Shown here: piece after piece, positions 51,882-59,692 of the stretch
How positions within the stretch are numbered: position 1 is the first letter of the stretch
How the letters are laid out: the number at the start of each line of letters is the position of its first letter
Assembly: GCA_024695475.1 (NCBI GenBank)
Contig: JAILIC010000075.1
Span: forward strand, 54,985 to 118,984
Source: Treponema sp.
GTDB lineage: Bacteria > Spirochaetota > Spirochaetia > Treponematales > Treponemataceae
Reading direction: 5' to 3'
DNA length: 64,000 nucleotides
Position numbers and translations under genes: made by a program
The notes under the pieces: model-generated
The model's database searches: none
What the model saw: the letters and a program-made list of their open reading frames with translations, nothing else
Told to the model about the DNA's origin: nothing

Positions 51882-52331
51882 ATGAGTTTGATTGAAAAAA
51901 ATGTTTTTGATTTTTATGTAAATGGTATCCAGTTTGAGTATCGAGAATATAAAGGTCACCACCAATACGAAGTCTATGCTATGACACTTGAAGATAATAA
52001 GATATTACACGACTATTGTCTCAACAATCTAAAACAAACCGAAACTGCACCGAGCTATGACTCAAATTATAAAATTTCATTTCTTGATGATGGCAATTTG
52101 TTTGAAAAAATAAGAAAAGACTTAAAAGCACTGGTTGTAAAAAATGGTGCTATTATAGTAAATGACAGTGAATGTATTGTGAGAAACAATTACGGCTTGT
52201 ACGAGCTTGTTTACCATAAAAAGTTTGCTGATACCATTCCACGTTTTTCAGAGCTTGAAGCTATCGGGGATTATTTGTGTCAAACAATAAACAAAGCTCA
52301 ACTGCGCAATTATTTAAAGAGTATCACTTAG
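51882..52331 (+). CDS. Hypothetical protein (149 aa)
   Basis: I do not recognise this protein. It is soluble, mixed alpha/beta, and rich in Tyr, Asn and Asp, with no signal peptide and no enzyme motif. The ATG abuts the stop of the DUF805-like gene, indicating translational coupling. Its last ten codons (QLRNYLKSIT) lie inside a 30-bp sequence that is repeated exactly at 53755-53784, beyond the next gene. The 3' end was therefore either duplicated or served as an insertion target. Confidence 0.7.
   Translation: MSLIEKNVFDFYVNGIQFEYREYKGHHQYEVYAMTLEDNKILHDYCLNNLKQTETAPSYDSNYKISFLDDGNLFEKIRKDLKALVVKNGAIIVNDSECIVRNNYGLYELVYHKKFADTIPRFSELEAIGDYLCQTINKAQLRNYLKSIT
52299..52328. repeat. 30-bp direct repeat, copy 1
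   Basis: Thirty bases at the 3' end of the 149-aa gene are identical to 53755-53784; the next ten bases match at eight positions. The two copies bracket the AAA/DUF4143 ATPase gene. Confidence 0.9.
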
Positions 52332-52362
52332 AATCCCCTACCAGCTGATAAAAGCTTCTACG

Positions 52363-53658
52363 CTACATACTGCTGATTGCCCAAAGCGGTATGTTTGTAA
52401 GCCAGTCCTGCTTTCGGTAATTTGACATTGAAGTTCGTACAGCATATTCAGGACTATATTTTTCACAATATGCTTTAAGACTTTTTGCCTTTACATTTTC
52501 TTCTGCCTTAACCTCAAGCGGAACAACATTTTTTCCTTTCTGAATCAAAAAATCCATCTCATATGTAGATTTTTCACCAGAGTAATAGTACGGCGTATAA
52601 CTTGTTGCCGCCTTGATTTCCTGCAAAACATATTGTTCAGTAAGAGCACCCTTAAATTCAACAAAAATATCATTTCCGCTTATAATGCTCTCTTTATCAA
52701 GCTCGCTCAACGCCCCTAAAAGCCCGATGTCGTTAAGATACACCTTAAAATCTGAAAAACTGATGTACGATTTTAATGGAACAGCCGGCTTTGAAACTTT
52801 ATGTACTTTATAAATAAGTCCTGCATCTTCCAGCCATTGCAATGCAATTTCAAATTCCGACATGCGAGCTCCGCGTTTTATTTGTCCAAAGAAGAATTTC
52901 TTATTTTCCTTTGCAAGCTGCATCGGAAGCGAATTCCACACCATTCGGATTCTTGGAAGTTCCGTTGCGTTTACGTGCTTTCCAAAATCACCTTCGTACT
53001 GACTTATGATCTCATTTTGAACCTGCCGTACTTTATCATAATCACCCGTCTGCACAAAAGTCAGGACAGCTTCTGGCATTCCACCTGTAAAATAATAAGT
53101 ACGCAACAATGGAATAAAACTTTCTCTCAAATCTGATAAAAGCGGATTTTCTGGATTTTTTTCTTCAACAAGAGAGGCAAGTTGTTCTTCGCCTAGTGCT
53201 CGCAAAAATTCTGAAAAACTCATTGGAAAAAGCCGGAGCTCGTTTACTTTGCCAACAGGAAAGGAAAGTCCCTCATGAATGCTTACTCCTAATAAAGAAC
53301 CAGCCGCCACAATGCAATACTCCCTTGCCTCCTCGCAGAAATATTTGAGCGACTCAACAACTTTTGGTGCAGACTGAACTTCATCAAAAATAACAAGCGT
53401 TTTTTGTTTCTCAATTTTTACATGATGGATAATCTCCAACATTGAAATTATACGGTCTGTGTCATAATCTTTTTCAAAAATCTCAGAATCCTTTTTATTA
53501 TTGTAAAACGAAATGTACAAGGTGTTTTCAAAGTAGTTTTTTCCAAACTCTTTTAAAAGCCATGTTTTTCCTACCTGCCTTGCTCCCCACAGAATAAGCG
53601 GCTTTCGGTCAGGATTTTCTTTCCACTCTTGTAATTTTACGATAAAATTCCGATACAT
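52363..53658 (-). CDS. AAA family ATPase with DUF4143 domain
   Basis: The 431-aa protein has an AAA_14 P-loop module, PLILWGARQVGKTWLLKEFG, with Walker B TLVIFDEVQSAPKVVESLKY and sensor region IVAAGSLLGVSI. The C-terminal DUF4143 domain includes LYIFEV-like nuclease-type strands (YYSGEKSTYEMDFLIQKG, VVPLEVKAEENVKAKSL). The latter resembles a PD-(D/E)XK core with Glu-Val-Lys. These genes are common as orphan accessory genes with unclear function, possibly mobile or toxin-antitoxin-like. ATG 53658 is chosen as the family start (MYRNFIVKLQEW). The gene lies between two copies of a 30-bp repeat. Confidence 0.88.
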   Translation of the reverse strand: MYRNFIVKLQEWKENPDRKPLILWGARQVGKTWLLKEFGKNYFENTLYISFYNNKKDSEIFEKDYDTDRIISMLEIIHHVKIEKQKTLVIFDEVQSAPKVVESLKYFCEEAREYCIVAAGSLLGVSIHEGLSFPVGKVNELRLFPMSFSEFLRALGEEQLASLVEEKNPENPLLSDLRESFIPLLRTYYFTGGMPEAVLTFVQTGDYDKVRQVQNEIISQYEGDFGKHVNATELPRIRMVWNSLPMQLAKENKKFFFGQIKRGARMSEFEIALQWLEDAGLIYKVHKVSKPAVPLKSYISFSDFKVYLNDIGLLGALSELDKESIISGNDIFVEFKGALTEQYVLQEIKAATSYTPYYYSGEKSTYEMDFLIQKGKNVVPLEVKAEENVKAKSLKAYCEKYSPEYAVRTSMSNYRKQDWLTNIPLWAISSM

Positions 53659-53754
53659 ACATCTATTATAGAATACATATATCAAGTTTGCAATTATTCC
53701 GACGAAAAAGTGTATAACTTCTACACAAATTCGCCCGAATAAGTGTACTACACA

Positions 53755-53784
53755 CAACTGCGCAATTATTTAAAGAGTATCACT
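53755..53784. repeat. 30-bp direct repeat, copy 2
   Basis: Identical to 52299-52328 and followed by a near-identical ten bases. It has no host gene here, so it looks like a duplicated end of the 149-aa gene. Confidence 0.9.
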
Positions 53785-53814
53785 GAGATTCCCCGGTCTG
53801 CTCGCAACAGTCCC

Positions 53815-54573
53815 CTATTCTATGATTTTCCCATCCCGCGAGATCACAACCACTCGCCATGGAAGAAATTTTCCGCTTGCTTTTAACGCCTCAGTTGCTG
53901 CACGTTCAAGTCCACCACAGCAAGGAACTTCCATCCGCACAATCGTAATGCTCTTGATACTGTTATTGCTGATTATCTGTGTAAGTTTTTCCGTGTAATC
54001 ACCTTCATCAAGTTTTGGACAACCAATCAGAGTAATATGATTTTTAATAAAGTCTCGATGAAAGGCTGCATAGGCATACGCCGTACAGTCTGCTGCAATC
54101 AAGAGATGTGCATTTTCAAAAAAAGGAGCCTGAGTTGGAAGCAACTTAATCTGTACCGGCCACTGTATCAGTTCGCTGGGAACAACATGACTATCATAAT
54201 TTCCAGATGTTTCTACAGGAGGCATCTGTTTCTCCACTGGGGCATTATTACGATTAAAAGTATGCATCGCACTACCTGGACAGCCTCCCGCATGTGCCAT
54301 ATGTACTGATCCATTGCCTCCTTTTTGTGATGCCAAAATCTGTTTCCGCATTTCTACCGCCTCAGGACTATAAGCAACACTTTCCCTCTCCTCAATGGTA
54401 ATTGCACCCGCAGGACAAGCAGGGAGACAGTCTCCAAATCCGTCGCAAAAATCATCACGCAAAAGATGAGCCTTACCATTTTCCATAACTATCGCATTTT
54501 CATGACAGGCAGAAGCACATAGTCCACAGCCAGTACATTTATCTTCATCAATCTTTACAATCTTTCTAATCAT
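53815..54573 (-). CDS. Ferredoxin-like iron-sulfur protein (252 aa)
   Basis: Residues 1-60 hold two 4Fe-4S sites, CTGCGLCASACHENAIVM and CDGFGDCLPACPAGAI (the second spaced unusually, CxxxxxxCxxxCP). A long linker and then an alpha/beta domain follow (IKLLPTQAPFFENAHLLIAA, HITLIGCPKLDE, VRMEVPCCGGLERAA). Proteins of this type often lie beside hybrid cluster protein genes in nitrosative-stress units, but no hcp is present here. It is transcribed divergently from a Crp/Fnr-type regulator with 85 nt between, so that regulator probably controls it. TGAGG precedes the ATG. Confidence 0.87.
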   Translation of the reverse strand: MIRKIVKIDEDKCTGCGLCASACHENAIVMENGKAHLLRDDFCDGFGDCLPACPAGAITIEERESVAYSPEAVEMRKQILASQKGGNGSVHMAHAGGCPGSAMHTFNRNNAPVEKQMPPVETSGNYDSHVVPSELIQWPVQIKLLPTQAPFFENAHLLIAADCTAYAYAAFHRDFIKNHITLIGCPKLDEGDYTEKLTQIISNNSIKSITIVRMEVPCCGGLERAATEALKASGKFLPWRVVVISRDGKIIE

Positions 54574-54602
54574 TTCTATACCTCACAAATGGAAGCATAA
54601 CA

Positions 54603-54651
54603 CAACACATCCTGAAAGAATGTTGTAAAAACAACAAAATGCAAGTATTAT
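54603..54651 (+). promoter_or_regulatory. Divergent regulator promoter and candidate Crp/Fnr operator
   Basis: TTGTAA (54623-54628) and TATTAT (54646-54651) are spaced by 17 nt; the -10 ends seven bases before ATG 54659, so the message is probably leaderless. The inverted pair CAACA (54603-54607) and TGTTG (54621-54625) lies over the -35 and between the divergent genes. It could bind the encoded regulator. Confidence 0.5.
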
Positions 54652-54658
54652 CAAAGAC

Positions 54659-55315
54659 ATGAACCAGAACGCACTTAAAAAAAATCCTCTTTTTGCAGGA
54701 ATTTCCGAAACTGATCTTCCAGATGTTCTGACTTTTTTAAACGGTACCGTACACCAACTAAGCAAAGGGCAAACAGTTTTTTATTCAGACACAGTAATAC
54801 ATCAGATTGGAATTGTTCTTGAAGGACGGATACAAATTGAAAGCACAGACTTTTGGGGCAACAAAACTATTTTAGACAGTCTTGGTTCAGGAACAGTTTT
54901 TGCAGAAACCTATGCTCTTACAAAGGTTCCTCTGATGGTTGATGTCCTGGCAACACAAAATTCAAAAATTCTTCTTCTGCAGACAGATATTCTTGAAAAA
55001 ACAAACAACAAGTTTTCACAAATCATCACAAAAAATCTTCTTACTATTTCAATGAAAAAGAATCTTCACCTTTCACAGCGTATTTTTCATACCAGCGCCA
55101 AAACAATTCGAGGACGCCTTTTATCTTATCTTTCCTCACAGGCTCCACATAATGTAAAAACCGCTGAGTTCGATATTCCTTTTGACCGTCAGCAGCTCGC
55201 TGACTATCTGCAAGTAGACCGTTCGGCACTCTCCGCCGAGCTCAGCAAAATGAAATCCGACGGACTCATTGATTACTGGAAAAATCATTTTAAGCTGCTA
55301 GAAAACTCCAGATAA
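54659..55315 (+). CDS. Crp/Fnr family transcriptional regulator
   Basis: The 218-aa protein has an N-terminal cyclic-nucleotide-type barrel (LKKNPLFAGISETDLPDVLT, IGIVLEGRIQIESTDFWGNK). A C-terminal helix-turn-helix follows: FDRQQLADYLQVDRSALSAEL with KMKSDGLIDY. The barrel lacks Fnr cysteines and no cyclic-AMP consensus is plain, so the signal may be a haem-bound gas, redox state or none. HcpR-like roles are possible given the divergent ferredoxin-like protein. A degraded paralogous helix-turn-helix lies at 57190-57250. Confidence 0.9.
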   Translation: MNQNALKKNPLFAGISETDLPDVLTFLNGTVHQLSKGQTVFYSDTVIHQIGIVLEGRIQIESTDFWGNKTILDSLGSGTVFAETYALTKVPLMVDVLATQNSKILLLQTDILEKTNNKFSQIITKNLLTISMKKNLHLSQRIFHTSAKTIRGRLLSYLSSQAPHNVKTAEFDIPFDRQQLADYLQVDRSALSAELSKMKSDGLIDYWKNHFKLLENSR

Positions 55316-55336
55316 ACCTATCTGGCAATGCTTGGT

Positions 55337-55984
55337 TTAGCCTATAATCCTTGCGATTCCTTTTGCCACCCTTTTACGAGGCTCATCAAAATGACCGCCT
55401 TCATTCCATTCAAAATACAGTTTTTCGACATTAGAGTCGTCTTTTAGAAGCTCCACTTGTATTCGTGTCCTATCTCCGACTTTTGCCATAATCTTGTTCT
55501 TTGTTTTTTCTTCACGGTCTCCGAGACTCATATAAATCTTTGACGGGGATTTAATACTATGGGAAGAGACATATTCGTCCCACTTATCAAACCAAAGCGA
55601 TGAAGAACAGCAGACTGCCCCATTGAATGTATCCGACTCATATAATGCCCATAACGAAAACAAGCCTGCAAGGGAATAACCTGTAAGAAAGATGTTACTT
55701 TCAGGGAACCTCGATTTTATTTCAGAAAAACACTCATTTTCCAGAAAATGTAAAGTCTCTCTACCTTTGCCTCCAAAATCATCCTTTCCAAAAACAGCAG
55801 GCGCATACCAGGGTGAAAATTGAGCATTCCAGTCAGTGACATCAAAAACGGCAAGAGAAAAGTCCATATCCGTAAAAGCCTTAACTTCTTTAAAGAGACT
55901 TTCCGCAGTCTCTCCGTGGGGCTTATCTAAACCCCAGATAAAAACAGGCGCATTTGCCGAAGTTTGAGTTGAAAGTATATTCAT
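55337..55984 (-). CDS. Alpha/beta hydrolase (esterase-like)
   Basis: The 215-aa protein has the nucleophile elbow FLTGYSLAGLFSLWALYES. The triad would be completed by the Asp in MSLGDREEKTK and the His in EGGHFDEPRKR. There is no signal peptide. It resembles the Fes/enterochelin-esterase and putative-esterase groups (IYMSLGDREEKTKN is common there), but the substrate is not known. Its start lies next to the stop of a vestigial reading frame (55985-56059). Confidence 0.82.
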   Translation of the reverse strand: MNILSTQTSANAPVFIWGLDKPHGETAESLFKEVKAFTDMDFSLAVFDVTDWNAQFSPWYAPAVFGKDDFGGKGRETLHFLENECFSEIKSRFPESNIFLTGYSLAGLFSLWALYESDTFNGAVCCSSSLWFDKWDEYVSSHSIKSPSKIYMSLGDREEKTKNKIMAKVGDRTRIQVELLKDDSNVEKLYFEWNEGGHFDEPRKRVAKGIARIIG

Positions 55985-56059
55985 TTACTCTTCATCTCCA
56001 CGATTTTCAGTACAAACATCATCAAGCCAGGGAGCTTTTGCATTTTCATCAGATGTTTC
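55985..56059 (-). pseudogene. Vestigial 3' end of an unknown reading frame
   Basis: The minus strand shows 24 sense codons (ETSDENAKAPWLDDV followed by CTENRGDEE) ending in TAA right before the esterase start, with a TAG immediately upstream. The acidic composition and tight spacing look like the end of an earlier gene of the same operon, the rest of which is lost. Confidence 0.3.
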
Positions 56060-56131
56060 CTAATTGCTATCTTAAAAAAGACAAAACTGGCTTATAGATT
56101 TAGGAGTAATGCTTCATGTACTGAGACAACA

Positions 56132-56935
56132 TTACACTATCCCAGTACGTGCAACAACCTGTACAGGATCACTAGATACAAGGACACTTTGCTTTAGTTC
56201 CTTGCCACTACCACTCAAACAAGTCTCTACTATAAATACATACCAACCAGGTTTCAGTACTTCCTCTACAAAAAATTGGATAGTAGAAGGCTTGTTGATA
56301 GAAATATGCTCCATAGCTATCCATTGTGTACGCTCAGGGAGTTCTCCAACCCACTCTTGCGACACAGCTGCCGCATACAGTCCAAACGTTTTACCACCAA
56401 GTTTTATAGCCTTACCAGTTACCTGAGCCATTAAACCTACGGTTAGCTCCTTCTTTTGTCTATTTACTTCCAGAATATCAGTGACAGAATAAATCTTGTG
56501 CTGTTCCGAAACCTTACGTACGGTACGTACTGTATAATTATCAAGAGCTGCTCTCACTTCTTTTGAAGGAGTAAATCCTACATCAAAATGCTTCTTCAGT
56601 TCAGTTGCACTATCAAATGCCCCCACGCTCCCTCTCATCGTCGGGAACACAGTACCAAAATCTAAAAGCTCTATAGCATATCCTTGTTTAAACTTTTTTA
56701 ACATACGTTGCCCCAGCTCCTGTGCAACGTAATACATCAGCTCTTTACTTGCAACGATGCTATGATCATCTTCCATTTCTTTAAGTATGGAAGTAACCGT
56801 CACTTTATGATGGGCAATCGTACCATATTGATGTACTTTGCCGTCACCTCCAGACAGGTTACTTTCATGGATAACAACATCAACAGGTGTTTCCTGTTCG
56901 TTATATTCAAATGGTACAGTTTTACGCTTTGGCAT
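56132..56935 (-). CDS. HU/IHF-like DNA-binding protein with C-terminal DUF4469-type domain
   Basis: The 267-aa protein has residues about 35-130 like the HU/IHF-type fold of Bacteroides/treponeme proteins (TVTSILKEMEDDHSIVASKE and LLDFGTVFPTMRG). The C-terminal region of about 110 residues has beta-sandwich features (GKTFGLYAAAVSQEWVGELP, LKPGWYVFIVETCLSGSGKE), as in the DUF4469 group. Such proteins are linked to nucleoid architecture. GGGAGG precedes the ATG 56935. The upstream 250 bp contain CTAG-centred palindromes (array 2) that could be its own binding sites. Confidence 0.82.
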   Translation of the reverse strand: MPKRKTVPFEYNEQETPVDVVIHESNLSGGDGKVHQYGTIAHHKVTVTSILKEMEDDHSIVASKELMYYVAQELGQRMLKKFKQGYAIELLDFGTVFPTMRGSVGAFDSATELKKHFDVGFTPSKEVRAALDNYTVRTVRKVSEQHKIYSVTDILEVNRQKKELTVGLMAQVTGKAIKLGGKTFGLYAAAVSQEWVGELPERTQWIAMEHISINKPSTIQFFVEEVLKPGWYVFIVETCLSGSGKELKQSVLVSSDPVQVVARTGIV

Positions 56936-57011
56936 TTATACCTCCCGGATACGTTCATTCCGTGATACACATCATACCGTATGATAGTCAATAATACGGG
57001 CGTATGTGAGA

Positions 57012-57100
57012 CCACCCACTAGCTAGTATGTGGTACATATTCTATCTAGAGTATACCAAATAATCTAATTAGGGAGAATAATCCGTCTAGGTAGGATAGT
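57012..57100. repeat. Cluster of CTAG-like palindromic sites (array 2)
   Basis: On the minus strand the elements are ATCCTACCTAGACGGATTA, CCCTAATTAGATTA, TATACTCTAGATAGAATA and ATACTAGCTAGTGGG. They share the core CTAG/CTAATTAG and TACT-like flanks with array 1 (12094-12177). They lie 75-165 bp upstream of the HU-like gene start. Confidence 0.45.
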
Positions 57101-57189
57101 GTTTGATGACGGAGTTTAAAACAGATACGGACGAGAGTTCTCTCGCCCGTAATAATAATAGTATATCATACTATGACCTATTTGTCAAA

Positions 57190-57250
57190 AGCCAAACGCA
57201 AGTAGATCGCTCAGCCCTCTCTGCTGAGCTCGGCAAAATGAAATCAAAGT
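57190..57250 (+). pseudogene. Fragment of a Crp/Fnr helix-turn-helix
   Basis: The frame QVDRSALSAELGKMKS matches the C-terminal helix-turn-helix of the Crp/Fnr regulator at 54659-55315 (QVDRSALSAELSKMKS), about 83 percent identical in DNA by eye over 47 bases. Everything before and after is lost. It is a remnant of a second, paralogous regulator. Confidence 0.6.
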
Positions 57251-57288
57251 CCTGCTTACCAGCAAAACTGATTTCAATACAGTTGTGA

Positions 57289-58893
57289 CTATAACTTCAG
57301 TTTCTTTTTATCTTCATACATTTCTTTGTCTGCTCGCTCAAATATATCCGAAACAAGAGTATCCTTCTCCGGATTGTATTCAGCCATACCAGCCGCTAAA
57401 ACGACACCTGTACCAGCCTTTTTATTTTCTATACTTTGACTGCGCAATTTGTCCATAAGTTCATGTCTGGCAAAATAATCGTTGCCTCGAAGAAAAACCA
57501 CAAACTCATCGCCTCCAACTCTAAATACAGGACTATGAATAAAAATGTTACATAAAAGGCGTGCCGATGCCCGAATATATTCATCTCCTGCTGTATGCCC
57601 CTGAGTATCATTTATTAGCTTCAGATTGTTTGTGTCACAGACAACAAGTGCAAAGTTCAGATAATCCAAGCCATTGTCGATATTCCCCTGTGCAGATGCT
57701 TCAAGTTCTTTGTACGCTGTCTTGTTTTTAACGCCAGTGAGCTCATCCCGTCTTGCCAGTTCTTTCTCAGTTTTAAGCTCATTAAGATGCTGCTTTTCCT
57801 TGATAATTTCATCATCTACATTTTCAACACCGATGATAAAATGCATTCCATCACTGCTTTTCCTAATCCTCATTCTGGTATAGTGGGGGACATCGGATAC
57901 CATGATACGGTAGGTTAGACTGTAGTCTTTACGGTTTTCAAGCGATGATAGCATGTTATCTCTATTAAGAAATTCTGTAACCAGCTCCCAATCCTGCCTG
58001 TAAACAACATGAGGAATATTGGAAAGCGCCTCACTATAAAAATCCTCTCCCGATTTATTAATTTCCAGTTGTCCATAGATATTGTTAACCTGATAACAAA
58101 CATAAGACAAATTTTCAATATCCACATAATAAATTTCGTCATAATTGGAAGCAAGACTTTCAGCAATCTGGCCAAAAGTAATAGTCCGTTTCTGGTTTTC
58201 TTTCTGGGCTTTTTCTGCGTTAAGCTCATCTTCTATATCTTTTTCATAAAAAATAAGATACTGACTGTTACTTTCACGCATCACCGTAAACAGGAAAAAA
58301 CGTGGTACGTTGTTTATCAAAACTCTGTATTTAAATGAAAAAGAACGCCTTCCTTCAAGATTCAGTAACATCGTTTCTTTACTGTAAAACTGCTTTGCAT
58401 ATGTCCAGTCATCAGGATATACACACTTATCAATGCTTTCTAAAGCATCTTTATAGAAATTTTTTCCAGTAGCCACTGCATTCATACTCATATATTTTTT
58501 GCTTTTAGAAAAACTCAGATATTCGCCTGACTCTATGTCTATGTAGAATATAGCTTCATAATCTTCAGCCATTGCAGATGCAATATGGTCATGAACTTTT
58601 TTTTCTTTTTTTTCACCAGCCTGCACAAAGGAATGAACCAGACATATTCCAATCATAAGTCCCACAGCATAGAACGGAAAAAAAGCATTAATATTCTGAA
58701 AGGTAAGCGATATTCCCAAAACCATACTTGTCATAGCAACTGCCATGCATCTTCTTTTTTGACGTCCAATACTTTTATGAGCTACGTATATCATATAAGT
58801 GGTGATTCCTGTATAAAACGCAATCTGAAGGAAAAAAGAAATATTCCTGCCAACTTCTCCAATAAATACATGTGCTTCATTATACGAAAACAT
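57289..58893 (-). CDS. GGDEF diguanylate cyclase, downstream part of a stop-split gene
   Basis: The 534-aa frame has three membrane segments (NISFFLQIAFYTGITTYMIY, FPFYAVGLMIGICLV). Two PAS-like repeats follow (residues about 105-225 and 235-365, each with a YxDIE...Y strand). The catalytic domain has DELTGVKNKTAY, DTNNLKLINDTQGH and the active site RVGGDEFVVFL. The RxxD inhibitory site is not seen. In frame upstream is a 112-aa membrane part (58957-59295) separated by a single TAA. The present start lies within the original membrane region, so this may still be made as a shortened enzyme. Confidence 0.88.
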   Translation of the reverse strand: MFSYNEAHVFIGEVGRNISFFLQIAFYTGITTYMIYVAHKSIGRQKRRCMAVAMTSMVLGISLTFQNINAFFPFYAVGLMIGICLVHSFVQAGEKKEKKVHDHIASAMAEDYEAIFYIDIESGEYLSFSKSKKYMSMNAVATGKNFYKDALESIDKCVYPDDWTYAKQFYSKETMLLNLEGRRSFSFKYRVLINNVPRFFLFTVMRESNSQYLIFYEKDIEDELNAEKAQKENQKRTITFGQIAESLASNYDEIYYVDIENLSYVCYQVNNIYGQLEINKSGEDFYSEALSNIPHVVYRQDWELVTEFLNRDNMLSSLENRKDYSLTYRIMVSDVPHYTRMRIRKSSDGMHFIIGVENVDDEIIKEKQHLNELKTEKELARRDELTGVKNKTAYKELEASAQGNIDNGLDYLNFALVVCDTNNLKLINDTQGHTAGDEYIRASARLLCNIFIHSPVFRVGGDEFVVFLRGNDYFARHELMDKLRSQSIENKKAGTGVVLAAGMAEYNPEKDTLVSDIFERADKEMYEDKKKLKL

Positions 58894-58956
58894 GAAATGG
58901 TAAGAACGGTTAAGTATCAGACATACTACTCCAATTACTACTAATGCCCATACGAC

Positions 58957-59295
58957 TTAAATCAGTAACTCGCTGGGGCGACCTGTATTGTCAAGATACG
59001 CAACCATATATCTCGTCCACGTCAGCATGGTGAGGAGCATAAACATATAATAAAAGACAGTTAAATAATATATAAAAGGAAAAAAAACCGATACTTCTTT
59101 GTGTTCATACAAAAGTCCCCAAAACATATCCACGATAAAATAGCAACACGCAGCAAGAAGAAACCAGTTGTAGAGAACATGCACTTGATTTTGTTTTTCC
59201 TGCTTTTTGCCAGTAAATCCGTAATTCGTAAATAATTCCCAGTTCAGTATTACATTTAATATCAAAACTGATGCCGGGGTTATTGCATAGAGCAT
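58957..59295 (-). pseudogene. N-terminal membrane segment of the split diguanylate cyclase
   Basis: The 112-aa frame has four membrane segments (LYAITPASVLILNVILNWEL, NWFLLAACCYFIVDMFWGLL, FYYMFMLLTMLTWTRYMVAY). It ends at TAA 58957-58959 and is in frame with the downstream cyclase; reading through gives VVWALVVIGVVCLILNRSYH and then the cyclase start. It matches the usual membrane head of this treponemal cyclase type, so one stop codon has split a gene of about 668 residues. Confidence 0.75.
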
Positions 59296-59692
59296 TGGGT
59301 TTTATAGCCTCCATATATTTCAATATCGTATTGAATCTTCCATTCCGTTTTGAAATATAGATCTTATAATATTATAGCATACCTTAAGATTTTTTTTAGA
59401 AATTTCAAAAACTTTTCACCAGCAAATGAATGGCAAGTATGACATTCGGCTGAGTCTTGAAGGATGGGATATACCCAAAAGTCTTTGTCTAGGCTAGCAA
59501 AAACAAATAATCCTTACACTTTGAATTTTTTGACTTCACTCAACAGAGCAGTAATGCTGGACTTGTTCTCGTTAGAAAGTTCATTTACGCTGTTGACGGC
59601 TTCAGAGAACTGAGAGAATCTCAGTACAGATGAAATCTCGCCCGGCAGTTCTCATCGTTTACAACAAGTGACAGCGAAACGACAGATACGAT
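59296..59692. other. Mostly non-coding gap with a chemoreceptor tail
   Basis: The 59340-59513 part is AT-rich with a TATAAT-like box on the minus strand upstream of the cyclase and no gene. The 59514-59665 part is the chemoreceptor remnant listed separately. Confidence 0.5.
59514..59665 (-). pseudogene. C-terminal tail of a methyl-accepting chemotaxis protein
   Basis: The minus strand reads FSQFSEAVNSVNELSNENKS and SITALLSEVKKFKV to TAA 59514-59516. This is the usual ending of treponemal chemoreceptors (NELSxENK...LLxEVxxFKV). The coiled-coil signalling domain upstream is absent, so only the last 45 codons survive. Confidence 0.6.

Larger units (their letters stand above)
56971..57288. other. 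Non-coding stretch with palindromes and a Crp-like remnant
   Basis: No intact gene. Palindromes include ATCATA/TATGAT (56971-56985), CCAC...ACTAGCTAGT...GTGG (57012-57033), an 11-bp stem with one mismatch (ACGGACGAGAG/CTCTCGCCCGT, about 57126-57149) and ATAGTAT/ATACTAT (about 57158-57174). A Crp-type fragment lies near its end. Confidence 0.6.
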
